From Stramenopiles sp. TOSAG23-3 (Eukaryota; Sar): DNA of 52,562 nt. The notes below the pieces were generated by a model. The model was not told the origin of the DNA. It saw nothing but the letters and a program-made list of their open reading frames with translations, and did not search any database. The translations under genes and the position numbers were made by a program. The DNA lies in the NCBI GenBank assembly GCA_900128585.1, contig LT642159.1, positions 1-52,562 of the forward strand, in the 5' to 3' direction. Below are positions 1 through 10,082 of this stretch, piece by piece. Position 1 is the first letter of the stretch, and each line of letters opens with the position of its first letter.

Positions 1-434
1 AAGAAGAAGAAGAAAAAATCAGTGGTGGTTGGATGGAGTTTAATAATAAAAAAAGAAGAAAGAAGCGATTATTATTTATTCTTCTCTTCTTTTCTTGTTT
101 TTTAATACTGCTGCTGTTAGCTTACACATTAATAATAATATATTTTTTTATTTATTTTATTTTTATTCTTGTATTATTATTAGCGCCGTAAAATAATTAA
201 AAAATAGTAGATACGTATACGGATAAAAAAATTATTACTTTGTATTTTATTTATGCTGAACGACAATGCACATAAACAAATGTATATTTTTCATTATGAG
301 ACGGTGACATCTAGATCGGAACAAACTGACAGAGAAGAAGGGTTAGGTTGAATTAGGGAAATAGTTTACTTTAATATAGTTTAGATTGAACAAAAGCAGT
401 CCGGCAGGCGTTGAAACCTTCGTGAGTCGGCAAC
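1..434. other. Intergenic, AT-rich leader of RPC1
   Basis: The window opens on a short AAG tract (1-18), then A/T-rich DNA with TTA/ATT runs. From about 300 the composition becomes more balanced, leading into the RPC1 start. I see no gene here. The last 130 bases probably hold the RPC1 promoter and 5' UTR, but I recognise no specific element. Confidence 0.6.
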
Positions 435-3400
435 ATGGACCACAAAGACAGCGCGACGGGCGTGCTGCTTCCCCCGCAGCTAGTGAAAGAAACAAAAGGG
501 CCGAAGCGTATTTCTAAGATTTCTTTCAATATGCTAAGTGCAGGGGACATCGTTAGTGCCAGTGAAATACAGGTAGTTCAGAGGGAACTGTATCAGATCG
601 GAACCCGAAATCCAAAAGCGCTTGGGGTCCTAGATAAGAGGCTGGGAGTGTCCCGGCCAGAGCCATCAAACCCAGAGCATAGGTGCGAGACTTGCCATAA
701 AAAATTGCAGAACTGCCCGGGTCATTTCGGATACATACAGCTGCAGCTGCCTTGCTTTCACATCGGTTATTTTAAGCACTGTATTGAAATCCTGCAGTCT
801 ATCTGTAAGGAGTGCAGCCGAGTCTTGTTGTCTCCTGAAGATAGGCTAAAACATTTGCAGAAAGTGAGGACGGTGGACAGCCACTGGAGTGTAGATTCAA
901 AAGCAAAGAAAGACGCATGGAAGTGGGTCGTTGATAAGTGTAAAAGGACGCATGCATGTCCCTACTGTGGTTCAATGAACGGAAGCGTCAAGCGGATGAC
1001 TGGGCAGAAGACGTTGAAAATAGTACACGAAAAGTACAAGAAGGGGAAAACGAAGCTGGCAGACTTGCGGACGGCGTACCTGGACTCTTTCCGGACTGCC
1101 GTGGCGAAGACAAAAGACCTTGAGCATCATCTAGAGAAAGTAGAACACGAAGATTTGACCCCTTTAAGGGTGCATGAATTGTTCAGTGCAGTTTTAGACA
1201 GCGACCTTGAGCTTCTCTACCTCAGCGATAAGTCCAGGCCCGAATGGCTGCTTTTTACGAACGTCCCAGTTCCACCTGCCTGCATTCGCCCTAGTGTTGT
1301 CAACCGCTCCACGGGAGCCAGTAATGAGGATGACCTTTCTACCATGTTGGCAGAGGTAGTCCACATAAACGAATCCTTGAACATGACGATGCGTAAGGGG
1401 GCTACTCTTAAAGTGCTGTCAGAACAGTGGGACCATATGCAAGTTGAATTGGCGCAATACATCAATAGTGACCTACCCGGACTGCCTCCTGGTATGAGCA
1501 TGTCGTACAAACCAATATATGGATTGTGCCAGCGGCTGAAAGGAAAGCAAGGGCGATTTCGTGGGAATTTGAGTGGAAAACGCGTAGATTTTAGTGCCCG
1601 GACCGTTATTTCGCCGGACCCTAATCTGTCCGTGTCGGAAGTTGGCATTCCCGAACTAATCGCAATCAAGCTGACTTACCCCGAAAAAGTCAACAAATAC
1701 AACATAGCCCGCCTTAGAAAGGCGGTAGAAAATGGCCACTTCGCGTACCCTGGTGCAAACTTCATCAGGACCAGAAGCGGAGTGAGTTACTTTTTGAAAT
1801 ATGGAGAGTTGGATGAAATGGCGGAGAACTTGCAGATCGGAGATATTGTGGAACGGCACTTGATTGATGGTGACATTGTGTTATTCAACCGTCAGCCAAG
1901 TCTTCATAAAGTATCGATCATGGCCCATTCTGCTCACATTGTGAAGGGTCGTACGTTTCGTTTCAACGAGTGCGTCTGCACGCCATACAACGCTGATTTC
2001 GATGGAGATGAAATGAACGTGCACGTACCGCAAACTGAAGAAGCGCGCGCAGAAGCGAAACACCTTATGGGGGTGGCACAAAACATATGCACCCCCAAAG
2101 ATGGGGCGACCCTTATTTCAGCGACCCAAGACTTTATTACAAGCACATTTTTGATGACACAGAAGAACGTATTTTTGACCAGAGACCAGCTGTGCTGTAT
2201 AGTTTGTAGCGCTGGGGATGGGAAAGATTTTGTAGATATTCCACCCCCAGCAATATGTTGGCCAGTCCACTTGTGGACGGGGAAGCAAGTGTTCTCCTTG
2301 TTGCTTTGCCCCAACAAAGACAAGACTGCAAGAGTGAACTTGCAAATGAAAGAACGGAATTTTACCGACAAAAGAACGTGTCCTGAAACGGAGCACCCGT
2401 GTTTGTGCCCGAATGAAGGGTACATCTGGTTTCACAACAGTGATCTCGTGTGCGGCAATTTGGGCAAAAATTGTTTGTCTGGGCGAGGAATTTTTTACGC
2501 GTTGCTCCGAGAGCACGGGCCCCGAGAAGCTTCGAAGGCCATGAATCGGATGACAAAGCTGTGCACTCGGTGGCTGACGAATCACGGGTTCACCATAGGA
2601 ATAGACGATGTCGTGCCTCCCACGCGGTTGGAGGATGAGAAAAACGTGCTCATCAACAAGGCTTACGCAACATGCGAGGAAAAGATTAGCCTTTTCAAGA
2701 GCGGAAAGTTAGATCTCCAACCAGGGTGCACGATGGAAGAGTCGTTAGAAAGTGAAATAAACGGTATTTTGGCTCGGGTAAGAGACAAGGTCGGTCAAAT
2801 TTGCATGGACGAACTGCCATGGAGCAATGCGCCCCGCATTATGTCTGCGTGCGGAAGTAAGGGAAGTACCTCGAACATATGCCAAATGGTTGCTGCAGTA
2901 GGCCAGCAGCAGGTAAACGGCGCGCGAGCCCCTGAAGGATTTTTGTCCCGTTCGTTGCCCCATTTTGCAAAAGAAGAACGAGGTGCGGAAGCAAAAGGGT
3001 TTGTGGCCAACAGCTTCTATACAGGTTTGAGCGCCTCTGAATTTTTCTTTCACACAATGGCAGGACGCGAAGGGCTCGTTGACACGGCTGTAAAAACTGC
3101 TGAAACGGGGTACATGTCAAGACGTTTGATGAAGGCCTTGGAGGATCTGTCTATCATGTACGATCGTACCGTTCGAAACTCCAAGGGCAACGTCATAGCG
3201 TTCGATTATGGTGACGACGGCATGAACCCTGTGTTGATGGAGTCCAACAAAAAACCCGTAAATTTCGAACGCATACTGTCGCAAATTCTTGGGGACGTGC
3301 GCCTATCCAAAACTGGGACCTCTTGCTTCGACGATATACCGTGTGCCCTTGACATAGTCCGCAGGAAGCTTCTGCCATACGTCAACGCGAATGAATCTGA

Positions 3401-5024
3401 CAATGCCGGCTTTGGCGGGTCCCGAATTCCGTTGTGCGAAAGGCTATCACAGACTTTCATTTCGGATATGTGGAGTTTCTGCAAAGGTATGGTGGACAAA
3501 TTGAACTCTATAAAGGTAGAGAAGAAGGACAGAAGGGTTTTTGGAATGTCGACGTCCCAACTTACTGCGTTTGTAGACGCGTCCATTTTCAGGTACCAAG
3601 AAGCAAAGATCGAAGCTGGCGAGGCTGTTGGGGCCATAGGGGCCCAGAGTTTGGGGGAGCCAGGGACACAAATGACTCTGAAGACCTTTCACTTCGCTGG
3701 GGTAGCCAGCATGAACGTTACCTTGGGGGTGCCACGCATCAAAGAACTGATAAACGCTTCAAAGAATATATCTACACCGCTAATTATGGCCCGGTTAAAG
3801 AAAGATGACGACGAGCGAGTGGCCCGAATAGTGAAAGGCCGCGTTGAAAAAAGCAAGTTAGGGGATATAGCGGAGTATATTGAAGAAGAGTGGTGGCGGG
3901 ACGACCACAAAGTCCGCATTAAGCTGGATTTGGCGTCTATATCGCGGCTGAGCCTTGACCTTGACATTGTTTCGATCATAGGGGCAATATGCAGTGATAC
4001 AAAGCTAAAACTGCTCCGCCGGTACGATATCATTGCGGAGGGGAAAGATGTAATTATTGTGCGGCCAAAAACTGAAAAATTCAAGGGGAACCTGCAGAAC
4101 GGGAACCACTGGACAGATCGCAATCAGACGCCCCTAACCAGCACTACTTCGCGACGTGGAAAGGACTCGCTAGGTCCGCCGATCACTTTTGCAATGGCAA
4201 ACCTGAAAGAAAATCTCAGAAATGTCATCATCAGTGGAATTGTCACAGTCTCCAGGGCGGTAGTCAATATTGTGGACAACCGCGACGACCTTGCAGAGCA
4301 CCATCGTGGGCACGTAAGCGACGCCACCGAAGTTTACCGGGAAATCAAGTCAAATTCTAAGTTGAGTGTGAACGGTGAAGGCCTCGTAGAGATCCGGGAA
4401 ACTATCAAGTTAGAATCGGACGATGCGCCAGCAAAAGAGCGCTACAACCTGATAGTCGAGGGCTCGGATCTTTTGGCAGTCATGGGTACCCCTGGGGTGG
4501 ATGGGTGTAGAACACGCTCAAATGATGTCATCGAGGTTTTGTCTGTTCTTGGGATCGAGGCTGCCAGAGTAGTGCTTCAGATGGAGATCGCGTATGTATA
4601 CGGTCGTTATGGGTTGGATATTGACCCAAGGCACCTGATGCTTCTCTCTGACACCATGACCTACCGTGGCGAAGTTCTAGGAATAACTCGGGAGGGTATT
4701 GCGAAGATGAAAGACTCAGTGTTGATGCTTGCTTCTTTTGAAAAAACACCGGACCATTTGTTTGACGCAGCCGTTCATGGCAAAGTGGATGCCATCGATG
4801 GCGTCAGCGAAAGGATAATCATGGGAACTCCAATAGGTCTAGGTACCGGTTGCTTCAAGCTACTTCACGACCCTAACATGGCCAGCGACAATAAAGAGGA
4901 GAGAGAAATTGTGAAAATGATGGGAATGAAACGTAACAAAAAAAACTCGCGATCCAAGGCAAAGGAACCAATGCTCAAAAGTCTATTAAGGGCAGACCTG
5001 AACAGGTACAGCGCAGAACCATGA
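435..5024 (+). CDS. RPC1: DNA-directed RNA polymerase III largest subunit (RPC1)
   Basis: Catalytic largest subunit of nuclear RNA polymerase III, which makes tRNA, 5S rRNA and other small RNAs. 1529 aa, a little longer than the human protein. N-terminal clamp zinc ligands are visible (C84, C87, C94, H97; further pairs C124/C127 and C175/C178). The absolutely conserved Mg-binding loop NADFDGD is at 519-525. A Pol III-type block follows (IPPPAICWPVHLWTGKQ). The bridge helix/trigger-loop region begins near 1060 (EAVGAIGAQSLGEPGTQMTL). The C-terminal part carries GVDGCRTRSND and MGTPIGLGTG, as in RPC1. There are no heptad repeats, which excludes RPB1. A lineage-specific linker lies around 1220-1250 and a basic tail follows about residue 1485. 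ATG start in a clean context; the stop is TGA. Confidence 0.97.
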   Translation: MDHKDSATGVLLPPQLVKETKGPKRISKISFNMLSAGDIVSASEIQVVQRELYQIGTRNPKALGVLDKRLGVSRPEPSNPEHRCETCHKKLQNCPGHFGYIQLQLPCFHIGYFKHCIEILQSICKECSRVLLSPEDRLKHLQKVRTVDSHWSVDSKAKKDAWKWVVDKCKRTHACPYCGSMNGSVKRMTGQKTLKIVHEKYKKGKTKLADLRTAYLDSFRTAVAKTKDLEHHLEKVEHEDLTPLRVHELFSAVLDSDLELLYLSDKSRPEWLLFTNVPVPPACIRPSVVNRSTGASNEDDLSTMLAEVVHINESLNMTMRKGATLKVLSEQWDHMQVELAQYINSDLPGLPPGMSMSYKPIYGLCQRLKGKQGRFRGNLSGKRVDFSARTVISPDPNLSVSEVGIPELIAIKLTYPEKVNKYNIARLRKAVENGHFAYPGANFIRTRSGVSYFLKYGELDEMAENLQIGDIVERHLIDGDIVLFNRQPSLHKVSIMAHSAHIVKGRTFRFNECVCTPYNADFDGDEMNVHVPQTEEARAEAKHLMGVAQNICTPKDGATLISATQDFITSTFLMTQKNVFLTRDQLCCIVCSAGDGKDFVDIPPPAICWPVHLWTGKQVFSLLLCPNKDKTARVNLQMKERNFTDKRTCPETEHPCLCPNEGYIWFHNSDLVCGNLGKNCLSGRGIFYALLREHGPREASKAMNRMTKLCTRWLTNHGFTIGIDDVVPPTRLEDEKNVLINKAYATCEEKISLFKSGKLDLQPGCTMEESLESEINGILARVRDKVGQICMDELPWSNAPRIMSACGSKGSTSNICQMVAAVGQQQVNGARAPEGFLSRSLPHFAKEERGAEAKGFVANSFYTGLSASEFFFHTMAGREGLVDTAVKTAETGYMSRRLMKALEDLSIMYDRTVRNSKGNVIAFDYGDDGMNPVLMESNKKPVNFERILSQILGDVRLSKTGTSCFDDIPCALDIVRRKLLPYVNANESDNAGFGGSRIPLCERLSQTFISDMWSFCKGMVDKLNSIKVEKKDRRVFGMSTSQLTAFVDASIFRYQEAKIEAGEAVGAIGAQSLGEPGTQMTLKTFHFAGVASMNVTLGVPRIKELINASKNISTPLIMARLKKDDDERVARIVKGRVEKSKLGDIAEYIEEEWWRDDHKVRIKLDLASISRLSLDLDIVSIIGAICSDTKLKLLRRYDIIAEGKDVIIVRPKTEKFKGNLQNGNHWTDRNQTPLTSTTSRRGKDSLGPPITFAMANLKENLRNVIISGIVTVSRAVVNIVDNRDDLAEHHRGHVSDATEVYREIKSNSKLSVNGEGLVEIRETIKLESDDAPAKERYNLIVEGSDLLAVMGTPGVDGCRTRSNDVIEVLSVLGIEAARVVLQMEIAYVYGRYGLDIDPRHLMLLSDTMTYRGEVLGITREGIAKMKDSVLMLASFEKTPDHLFDAAVHGKVDAIDGVSERIIMGTPIGLGTGCFKLLHDPNMASDNKEEREIVKMMGMKRNKKNSRSKAKEPMLKSLLRADLNRYSAEP

Positions 5025-5859
5025 AAAAACCAGCGTCTTCCTATCAAAATATAATATACAATACAAATATTGTTCTTAGACTAATTGTAGGCGGACTGTA
5101 CGGCATGTTTTTACAAAAAGAACCTTCGTAATAAATAATAATCGAAATAAAAAACAAGGTTGTTGTGATAAATATTATACAAGAAAGAACACAGCAGGGA
5201 ATTAAAAATACTCAGAACATCTCTTTTACGAAGTACACTTCTTTTTAATTAGTTAGAAGGTGACTGGTGGCTGGTGGTCGTATTGGTGTATTAATACTAA
5301 TGCTGTGCCAATATTAATACAAAATACAATAATAAATCATTTTTATTTTTTTAGCGAATCTTTGTAACACCACTACGTGGACTCCTCGTACGGTAGTCTC
5401 TACCGGTGGTACTCCTCTCGTAATACCGATATTGTACGCACTCTAGTTGGTTTTAATTCCAGGTTTCAGATCATTCCTCTGTACTACCGTAGAGTACAGC
5501 AGCAGCGGAACCCCAAGAAATGGTACGGTACTACTTCTGAGTACATTAACAAAGAGTACCATATGAAATATTAATAATAATAATGAGTATAGTATCTTCA
5601 ACATCTAAAAAAAATAATAATATATCAAAATAATATAATAAAACAACACGAACCAGGTGAGGAACCAACCGATGGACTATATAAACGACACGTGAATGGA
5701 CAATCAGACAACAAAATATATTCGATCTAATGGATTTGGGCAACAGAAACGAAAGGAGCAATAAAGCCACAGGTAATTTTTTTAACGTACCGACAAAAAG
5801 AAAGCGTAAAACGAATTGTTTAGTGACCCTTTTGTTTGACACCAGAAGAACAACTGCAA
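5025..5859. other. Intergenic between RPC1 and the aminotransferase
   Basis: AT-rich spacer of about 830 bases with short palindromic TATTAATA-type stretches near 5290-5320. An open stretch at 5377-5574 begins with GTG and resembles no protein, so I treat it as chance. No RNA gene or mobile element is recognisable. Confidence 0.5.
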
Positions 5860-7377
5860 ATGCTGGTCAACAAACTGCACTCGCGCACTATGACTTCTTA
5901 TAAGAAAGTTTTGCAGCGCTCTACTATCAGCAAGAACGTGTTGCGTACACAGTATGCAGTGAGGGGGGAGCTGGTCTTGCGATCGTTGGAGCACAAGAAG
6001 GCGCTGGACAAAGGTAATGGGTCAGGTTTGCCCTTTGACTCTATTGTCTCGTGCAACATTGGAAACCCTCACGAGTGTGGGCAAGAGCCTTTGACGTTTC
6101 CGAGGCAAGTCCTTTCCTTGGTAAACTGCCCCCAGCTACTGCAGAACGAGCACGTTGGCAAGTTGTTCCCATCTGACGCCATCCGTCGCGCATCCGACTA
6201 TCTCCGTGAAATTCCAGGGGGGGTTGGAGCGTACTCGCATAGCAAGGGGGTTGAAGTTGTCCGCAAGGAAGTGAGTGATTTTTTGCAAAAACGGGACGGT
6301 TTCCCGTCGGACCCAGAGTCCATTTATTTGACGGACGGTGCAAGCCCCGCCATCCAGCGCACGTTGAGCATGGTAATTTCGGACGAATCTTGCGGGATCA
6401 TGATCCCCATCCCCCAGTACCCATTGTATTCGGCTGCTATTACTCTTACTGGGGGGGCCCAGGTCGGGTATTTCCTGAACGAAGATTCGTGCTGGGGCAC
6501 AAAGCAAGACGAGCTGATGCGCTCCGTAACGGAGGCACGGGACAAGGGTATAAATGTGAAGGCCATGGCCGTTATCAACCCTGGAAACCCAACTGGCCAA
6601 TGCTTATCATGGAGTGATATGGAAGGCATCGTGTCTTTCTGCCACGATCAGAACATAATGCTAATGGCAGACGAGGTCTACCAGGAGAACATATGGCAAG
6701 ATTCGAACCCATTCCATTCTTTCAAAAAAGTTCTTCGAACCATGGAATCTAAGGGGAAAATCCCATCTGGTGAATTGGAACTTTTTTCGTATCATTCCAC
6801 TTCGAAAGGTTTTCTAGGCGAATGCGGTCGCCGTGGTGGGTACATGGAGTTGACCAACATTCACGATGAAGCGGGCGAAGAACTATACAAGCTTGCATCA
6901 CTTACACTATGTAGCAATCTTGTGGGTCAACTTTCCGTCGGGTTGATGGTCAACCCTCCGGCCGAAACGGACGAGTCCTACCAGCAATATGTTTCTGAAA
7001 GAAACAACATTCTGGAATCACTCCGAAGGCGGGCTGGGATGTTGGTAAAAGCGCTGAATGATTTAGAGGGAGTCTCCTGCCAAGAGTCACAAGGGGCAAT
7101 GTATGCGTTTCCTAAAATCACTTTGCCAGAGGGCGCAATGAAAATAGCGAGTGAAATGGGCAAAGCAGCAGACGCGTATTACTGCATGGAACTGCTGGAC
7201 GCCACCGGGATTGTTGTCGTGCCGGGAAGTGGATTTTTGCAAGAGCCAAATACTTTCCACTTTCGCACGACAATCTTGCCCCAAGAAAATGAGATTCAAA
7301 CCGTCATTGAACGTATAAAAGTGTTTCATTCGAACTTTCTGAGGAAACATGGTGGTTTGAAAAAGAGCAAGCTGTAA
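5860..7377 (+). CDS. Alanine/glutamate-glyoxylate aminotransferase with peroxisomal signal
   Basis: Class-I PLP-dependent aminotransferase of the alanine aminotransferase family, 505 aa from the first in-frame ATG at 5860; upstream the frame is closed by TAG at 5821. Family landmarks: an AVRGELV-type N-terminal strand, IPIPQYPLYSA, VINPGNPTGQ, LMADEVYQENIW, and the PLP-lysine loop STSKGFLGECGRRGGY, where K316 is the Schiff-base lysine. The protein ends -KSKL, so the last three residues are the canonical PTS1 peroxisomal signal. In plants the peroxisomal members of this family are glutamate:glyoxylate aminotransferases of photorespiration. I infer that role here; plain cytosolic alanine aminotransferase is the alternative. 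A second ATG at 5890 is also possible and would not affect the fold. Confidence 0.93.
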   Translation: MLVNKLHSRTMTSYKKVLQRSTISKNVLRTQYAVRGELVLRSLEHKKALDKGNGSGLPFDSIVSCNIGNPHECGQEPLTFPRQVLSLVNCPQLLQNEHVGKLFPSDAIRRASDYLREIPGGVGAYSHSKGVEVVRKEVSDFLQKRDGFPSDPESIYLTDGASPAIQRTLSMVISDESCGIMIPIPQYPLYSAAITLTGGAQVGYFLNEDSCWGTKQDELMRSVTEARDKGINVKAMAVINPGNPTGQCLSWSDMEGIVSFCHDQNIMLMADEVYQENIWQDSNPFHSFKKVLRTMESKGKIPSGELELFSYHSTSKGFLGECGRRGGYMELTNIHDEAGEELYKLASLTLCSNLVGQLSVGLMVNPPAETDESYQQYVSERNNILESLRRRAGMLVKALNDLEGVSCQESQGAMYAFPKITLPEGAMKIASEMGKAADAYYCMELLDATGIVVVPGSGFLQEPNTFHFRTTILPQENEIQTVIERIKVFHSNFLRKHGGLKKSKL

Positions 7378-7621
7378 AAAAACAAGAGAGGGGAGGAATA
7401 TGTAAATGTTTTCTTTTTTATATAAAATTTTAAAAACTAAAAAATTAAATCTCTTTTTTTGAGTTAGTTAACATTTTTTTTAAAACATAGTAAAAAACAT
7501 TATGTAATATTCGTACACGTGTACTTCGGGTCAAAAATTAATAATCACTCAGACGGGATATGTGTGCTGAATCATACATGTATGTACAAGTGCTGCTGTG
7601 GTCCCATTCCATTACACTGCG

Positions 7622-7963
7622 CTAGCCGGACCTATGCTCGTAGCTGCACTTGACACATTTGTAAAAAAAAGTACTGGGCTCGTCTGCCGAACGAGTCTGC
7701 AGCTCGATGAAATAGGCCCGTACGTGGCCGCATTTCGGGCACAACGCTTCCGTTTGGTCGACGTTCTTCCACGCTTCTGCACCACCCATGACATCGTCCA
7801 CTTTTTTCCTCTCTAATTTTGCTCGCAAACTAAATTCCGTTGTGACGGGATATTTATACGGGCATGTTCTGCACGTAAAACACAAGTTACTGTCCGTAGG
7901 CTCCCCGTCCACCAACAACATTGTCCCGTCAAGGGGACAAAACAGCATGCCTTGAGTCGACAT
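7622..7963 (-). CDS. RPC11: RNA polymerase III subunit RPC11 (TFIIS-like)
   Basis: Small zinc-ribbon subunit of RNA polymerase III (POLR3K/RPC11), needed for RNA 3' cleavage, termination and reinitiation. 113 aa from the ATG at 7963. The central linker VDDVMGGAEAWKNVDQTEA and the acidic hairpin LQTRSADEP (with the catalytic D-E pair) are diagnostic for RPC11 rather than RPB9 or RPA12. The C-terminal ribbon keeps all four cysteines (CPKC ... CVKC). The N-terminal ribbon is odd: the usual CPxC is CPLD, and an extra cysteine precedes the second knuckle (CFTCRTC). The gene is transcribed toward the aminotransferase gene; RPC1 lies 2.6 kb away. Confidence 0.93.
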   Translation of the reverse strand: MSTQGMLFCPLDGTMLLVDGEPTDSNLCFTCRTCPYKYPVTTEFSLRAKLERKKVDDVMGGAEAWKNVDQTEALCPKCGHVRAYFIELQTRSADEPSTFFYKCVKCSYEHRSG

Positions 7964-8981
7964 ATTTGCAAAACTCACAACAACAAAACAACAAAATTAT
8001 ACGCTCGCGCAGTGGTTCCTTACAATTCCGTTACAAAGTATACCATTTCAAAACTTATCAAAATACTTGATAAACGCTTACTTCGTTTGTATTAATTATT
8101 TCGCCAACAACAAGGAAGATATTTATTCATCGTTGGATAAGAAATTTATACAGTAGTAGTAATAATATTATTATTATATAAAAAATAATAATTTTTTTTA
8201 TTACAAAAATACAGTATTAATACTGTATTATATTTATTATTTATTAGTAGTCGTCTATTTTTTATTTATTTTTTTATTCAATACTACTACGTACTACTTC
8301 TGTAGTAATAGTCCAAATAGACTAATTATTCTAGTCATCTACGTAATTATTATTATAAATTTATTTATTTTTTTCCTTCTTCTCATCGTGTCACACCACC
8401 CATCCCATCGTATCGTTTTATTATTTTTTGACCCTTGCTGTCCTCGTAGTTGTAGTGTTCCTTTTTTTGTGGTGGTGAAATTATTCCTCTTTTGCTATTA
8501 CTGGTACGTTCGTACCGTACTATGTAATAATAAGAATGTGAAAAATATGATATAAAATCGCGAGAAGAACGAAGGAGGAACGAAGAAGAATAGAAGTTTT
8601 TTTGTTGTGTTGTTTGTTGTTTTTTTTTGTGATGAAATAAATAATATTATTTATAAATAAAAATAATTTTAAAAAAAGAAGAAGAAGAAGAAGAAGAAGA
8701 AGAAGAAGAAGAAGCGAGAAGATGAGGCAGGAACGAGGAGGTTCGATCATTGAACAACTAAGAACACAAATCGCTGGGCGACTATAACGAAAGATGAACA
8801 GATTGGACAAATAAAAGTTGTTCAATCGAATTACTTCTCAAATATATCATTTTTTAAACTGAGATGGTACAATCTGAAAGATCACTTCAAACTAGGGATT
8901 AATCGGTTTTGAGTCGTCAGCATTAAAAGTTTTGGTTTGGGCAGAGTCTGAGAAGACACTGTTGATACATTTTAGGTAACC
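7964..8981. other. Intergenic with AT-rich and GAA repeat DNA
   Basis: Divergent spacer between RPC11 and CWC25, so both promoters should lie in it. It contains long T/A tracts (8160-8360), a CGTACGTACC-like palindromic patch near 8505-8525 and a GAA microsatellite (8677-8714). I recognise no gene; an open stretch on the minus strand at 8520-8825 is low-complexity Leu/Lys and judged spurious. Confidence 0.5.
8677..8714. repeat. GAA microsatellite
   Basis: About 12 uninterrupted copies of the trinucleotide GAA, directly following an A-run. Purine-strand repeats of this type recur in the window (1-18, 14012-14044, and TTC at its right end). Confidence 0.95.
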
Positions 8982-10082
8982 ATGTCTGCACTCGCGTTTT
9001 TGGCAAAGAAGTCATGGCATACGAAAAATATGAAAAATGTGAAGAAGGTGTGGGAGAAAGAGCAGCAGAAAAATGCGGAAGATAAAAAAATAGCAGAGTT
9101 GAAAAAACAGATAGAAGAGGAAAGGGAACAGCTAGACATGCAGCGTATGCACGAAGCTTCTGCGGGAAAGAAGGGAAAGAAATCCGGTAGACAGCGCGGC
9201 CTGAACTGGATGTACAAGGGTGATGCCGAATCGATTGCGAAGGGAGGGCCCACTGACCAGGCGGACGAAGAGAGAAAGCTTTTAGACGAATTTTTGATGG
9301 GAAAGAAACTCGAACCTTCCAAAACTGTGGGCAAGGCGGCTGGCGTAGACGACTCCAAATTTAGTTCTAACAACATGGCGACAGCACAACTGAAGCGGAA
9401 GGGTACCGACAACAACAGCGTTTCGAAATCCCGGCCGGTGCACGAGGACCCCCTGTTTTTAATTTCTCAGCAGCGCCTGGCGAAGCGGATGAAGATGTCG
9501 GGCGACACTTTTACGAGCAGCATGGCCAAGCGTCAGTATGCTGAAATTAGCGAAAATGGAAGGAGCGCCGAAAAGAGCATCAAGCAGGACAAAGAAAGCA
9601 AGAAAGAGAAGAAGAGGCGAAAGAAGGAAAAGAAGAAGCTGAAAAAGGAAAAGAAGCGACTAAAAAAGGAGAAGAAGAAAGAGAAGAAGCGGAACAAACG
9701 GAAGAAAAAAGAGATGAAAGGGAAAGGCGAAGGTGGGGGATCAAGCAAGAGCAGTAGCAGCTCTGGGAGTAGCAGTGACGACGAAGCGCAAATTCCACCT
9801 CCTTCCACCACGCCGCCTGCCGTAGATGTTCCTGGACCAAGTGCAGGAGTGTCAAGTTATGGGCTGCAGGGAGATGCCGGCAAAGTGGCACTCCCAAGCA
9901 AAGGCGCTACTAGTGCAAATTTGGGCCCCACAGCGTATATTATTGGAAAACGAAAGGGTTATGTGCAAGAGCGGCAATGTCAATCGGGGAGAAAAGGCAA
10001 TTATAGACGACAAAGCGCCTCGGAAGATGCCAATCACTTTCTTGAGAATTTAGGTCAATCCCTGATGCAGAAAAAGAAGTAG
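8982..10082 (+). CDS. CWC25: Pre-mRNA splicing factor CWC25-like
   Basis: CWC25 joins the activated spliceosome to promote the first transesterification. 366 aa. The N-terminus carries the Cir_N-type block (KKSWHTKNMKNVKKVWEKEQ, residues 9-28), a short charged helix and the LNWMYKG signature at 74-80, in the same order and spacing as CWC25/CCDC49. A downstream EDPLF motif also matches the family. The middle is strongly basic and repetitive (lysine/glutamate blocks, about 200-250), followed by a Ser-rich patch and a poorly conserved tail. Probably nuclear. ATG at 8982 sits just upstream of the conserved block, so the start is secure. Its presence implies active splicing even though the neighbouring genes are mostly intronless. 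Confidence 0.88.
   Translation: MSALAFLAKKSWHTKNMKNVKKVWEKEQQKNAEDKKIAELKKQIEEEREQLDMQRMHEASAGKKGKKSGRQRGLNWMYKGDAESIAKGGPTDQADEERKLLDEFLMGKKLEPSKTVGKAAGVDDSKFSSNNMATAQLKRKGTDNNSVSKSRPVHEDPLFLISQQRLAKRMKMSGDTFTSSMAKRQYAEISENGRSAEKSIKQDKESKKEKKRRKKEKKKLKKEKKRLKKEKKKEKKRNKRKKKEMKGKGEGGGSSKSSSSSGSSSDDEAQIPPPSTTPPAVDVPGPSAGVSSYGLQGDAGKVALPSKGATSANLGPTAYIIGKRKGYVQERQCQSGRKGNYRRQSASEDANHFLENLGQSLMQKKK

Noticed and set aside
5377-5574. 65-codon frame between RPC1 and the aminotransferase
   Set aside because: Begins with GTG, low complexity, no family resemblance.
8677-8714. CRISPR-like regular repeats
   Set aside because: The regular repeats here and elsewhere are simple microsatellites without spacers.
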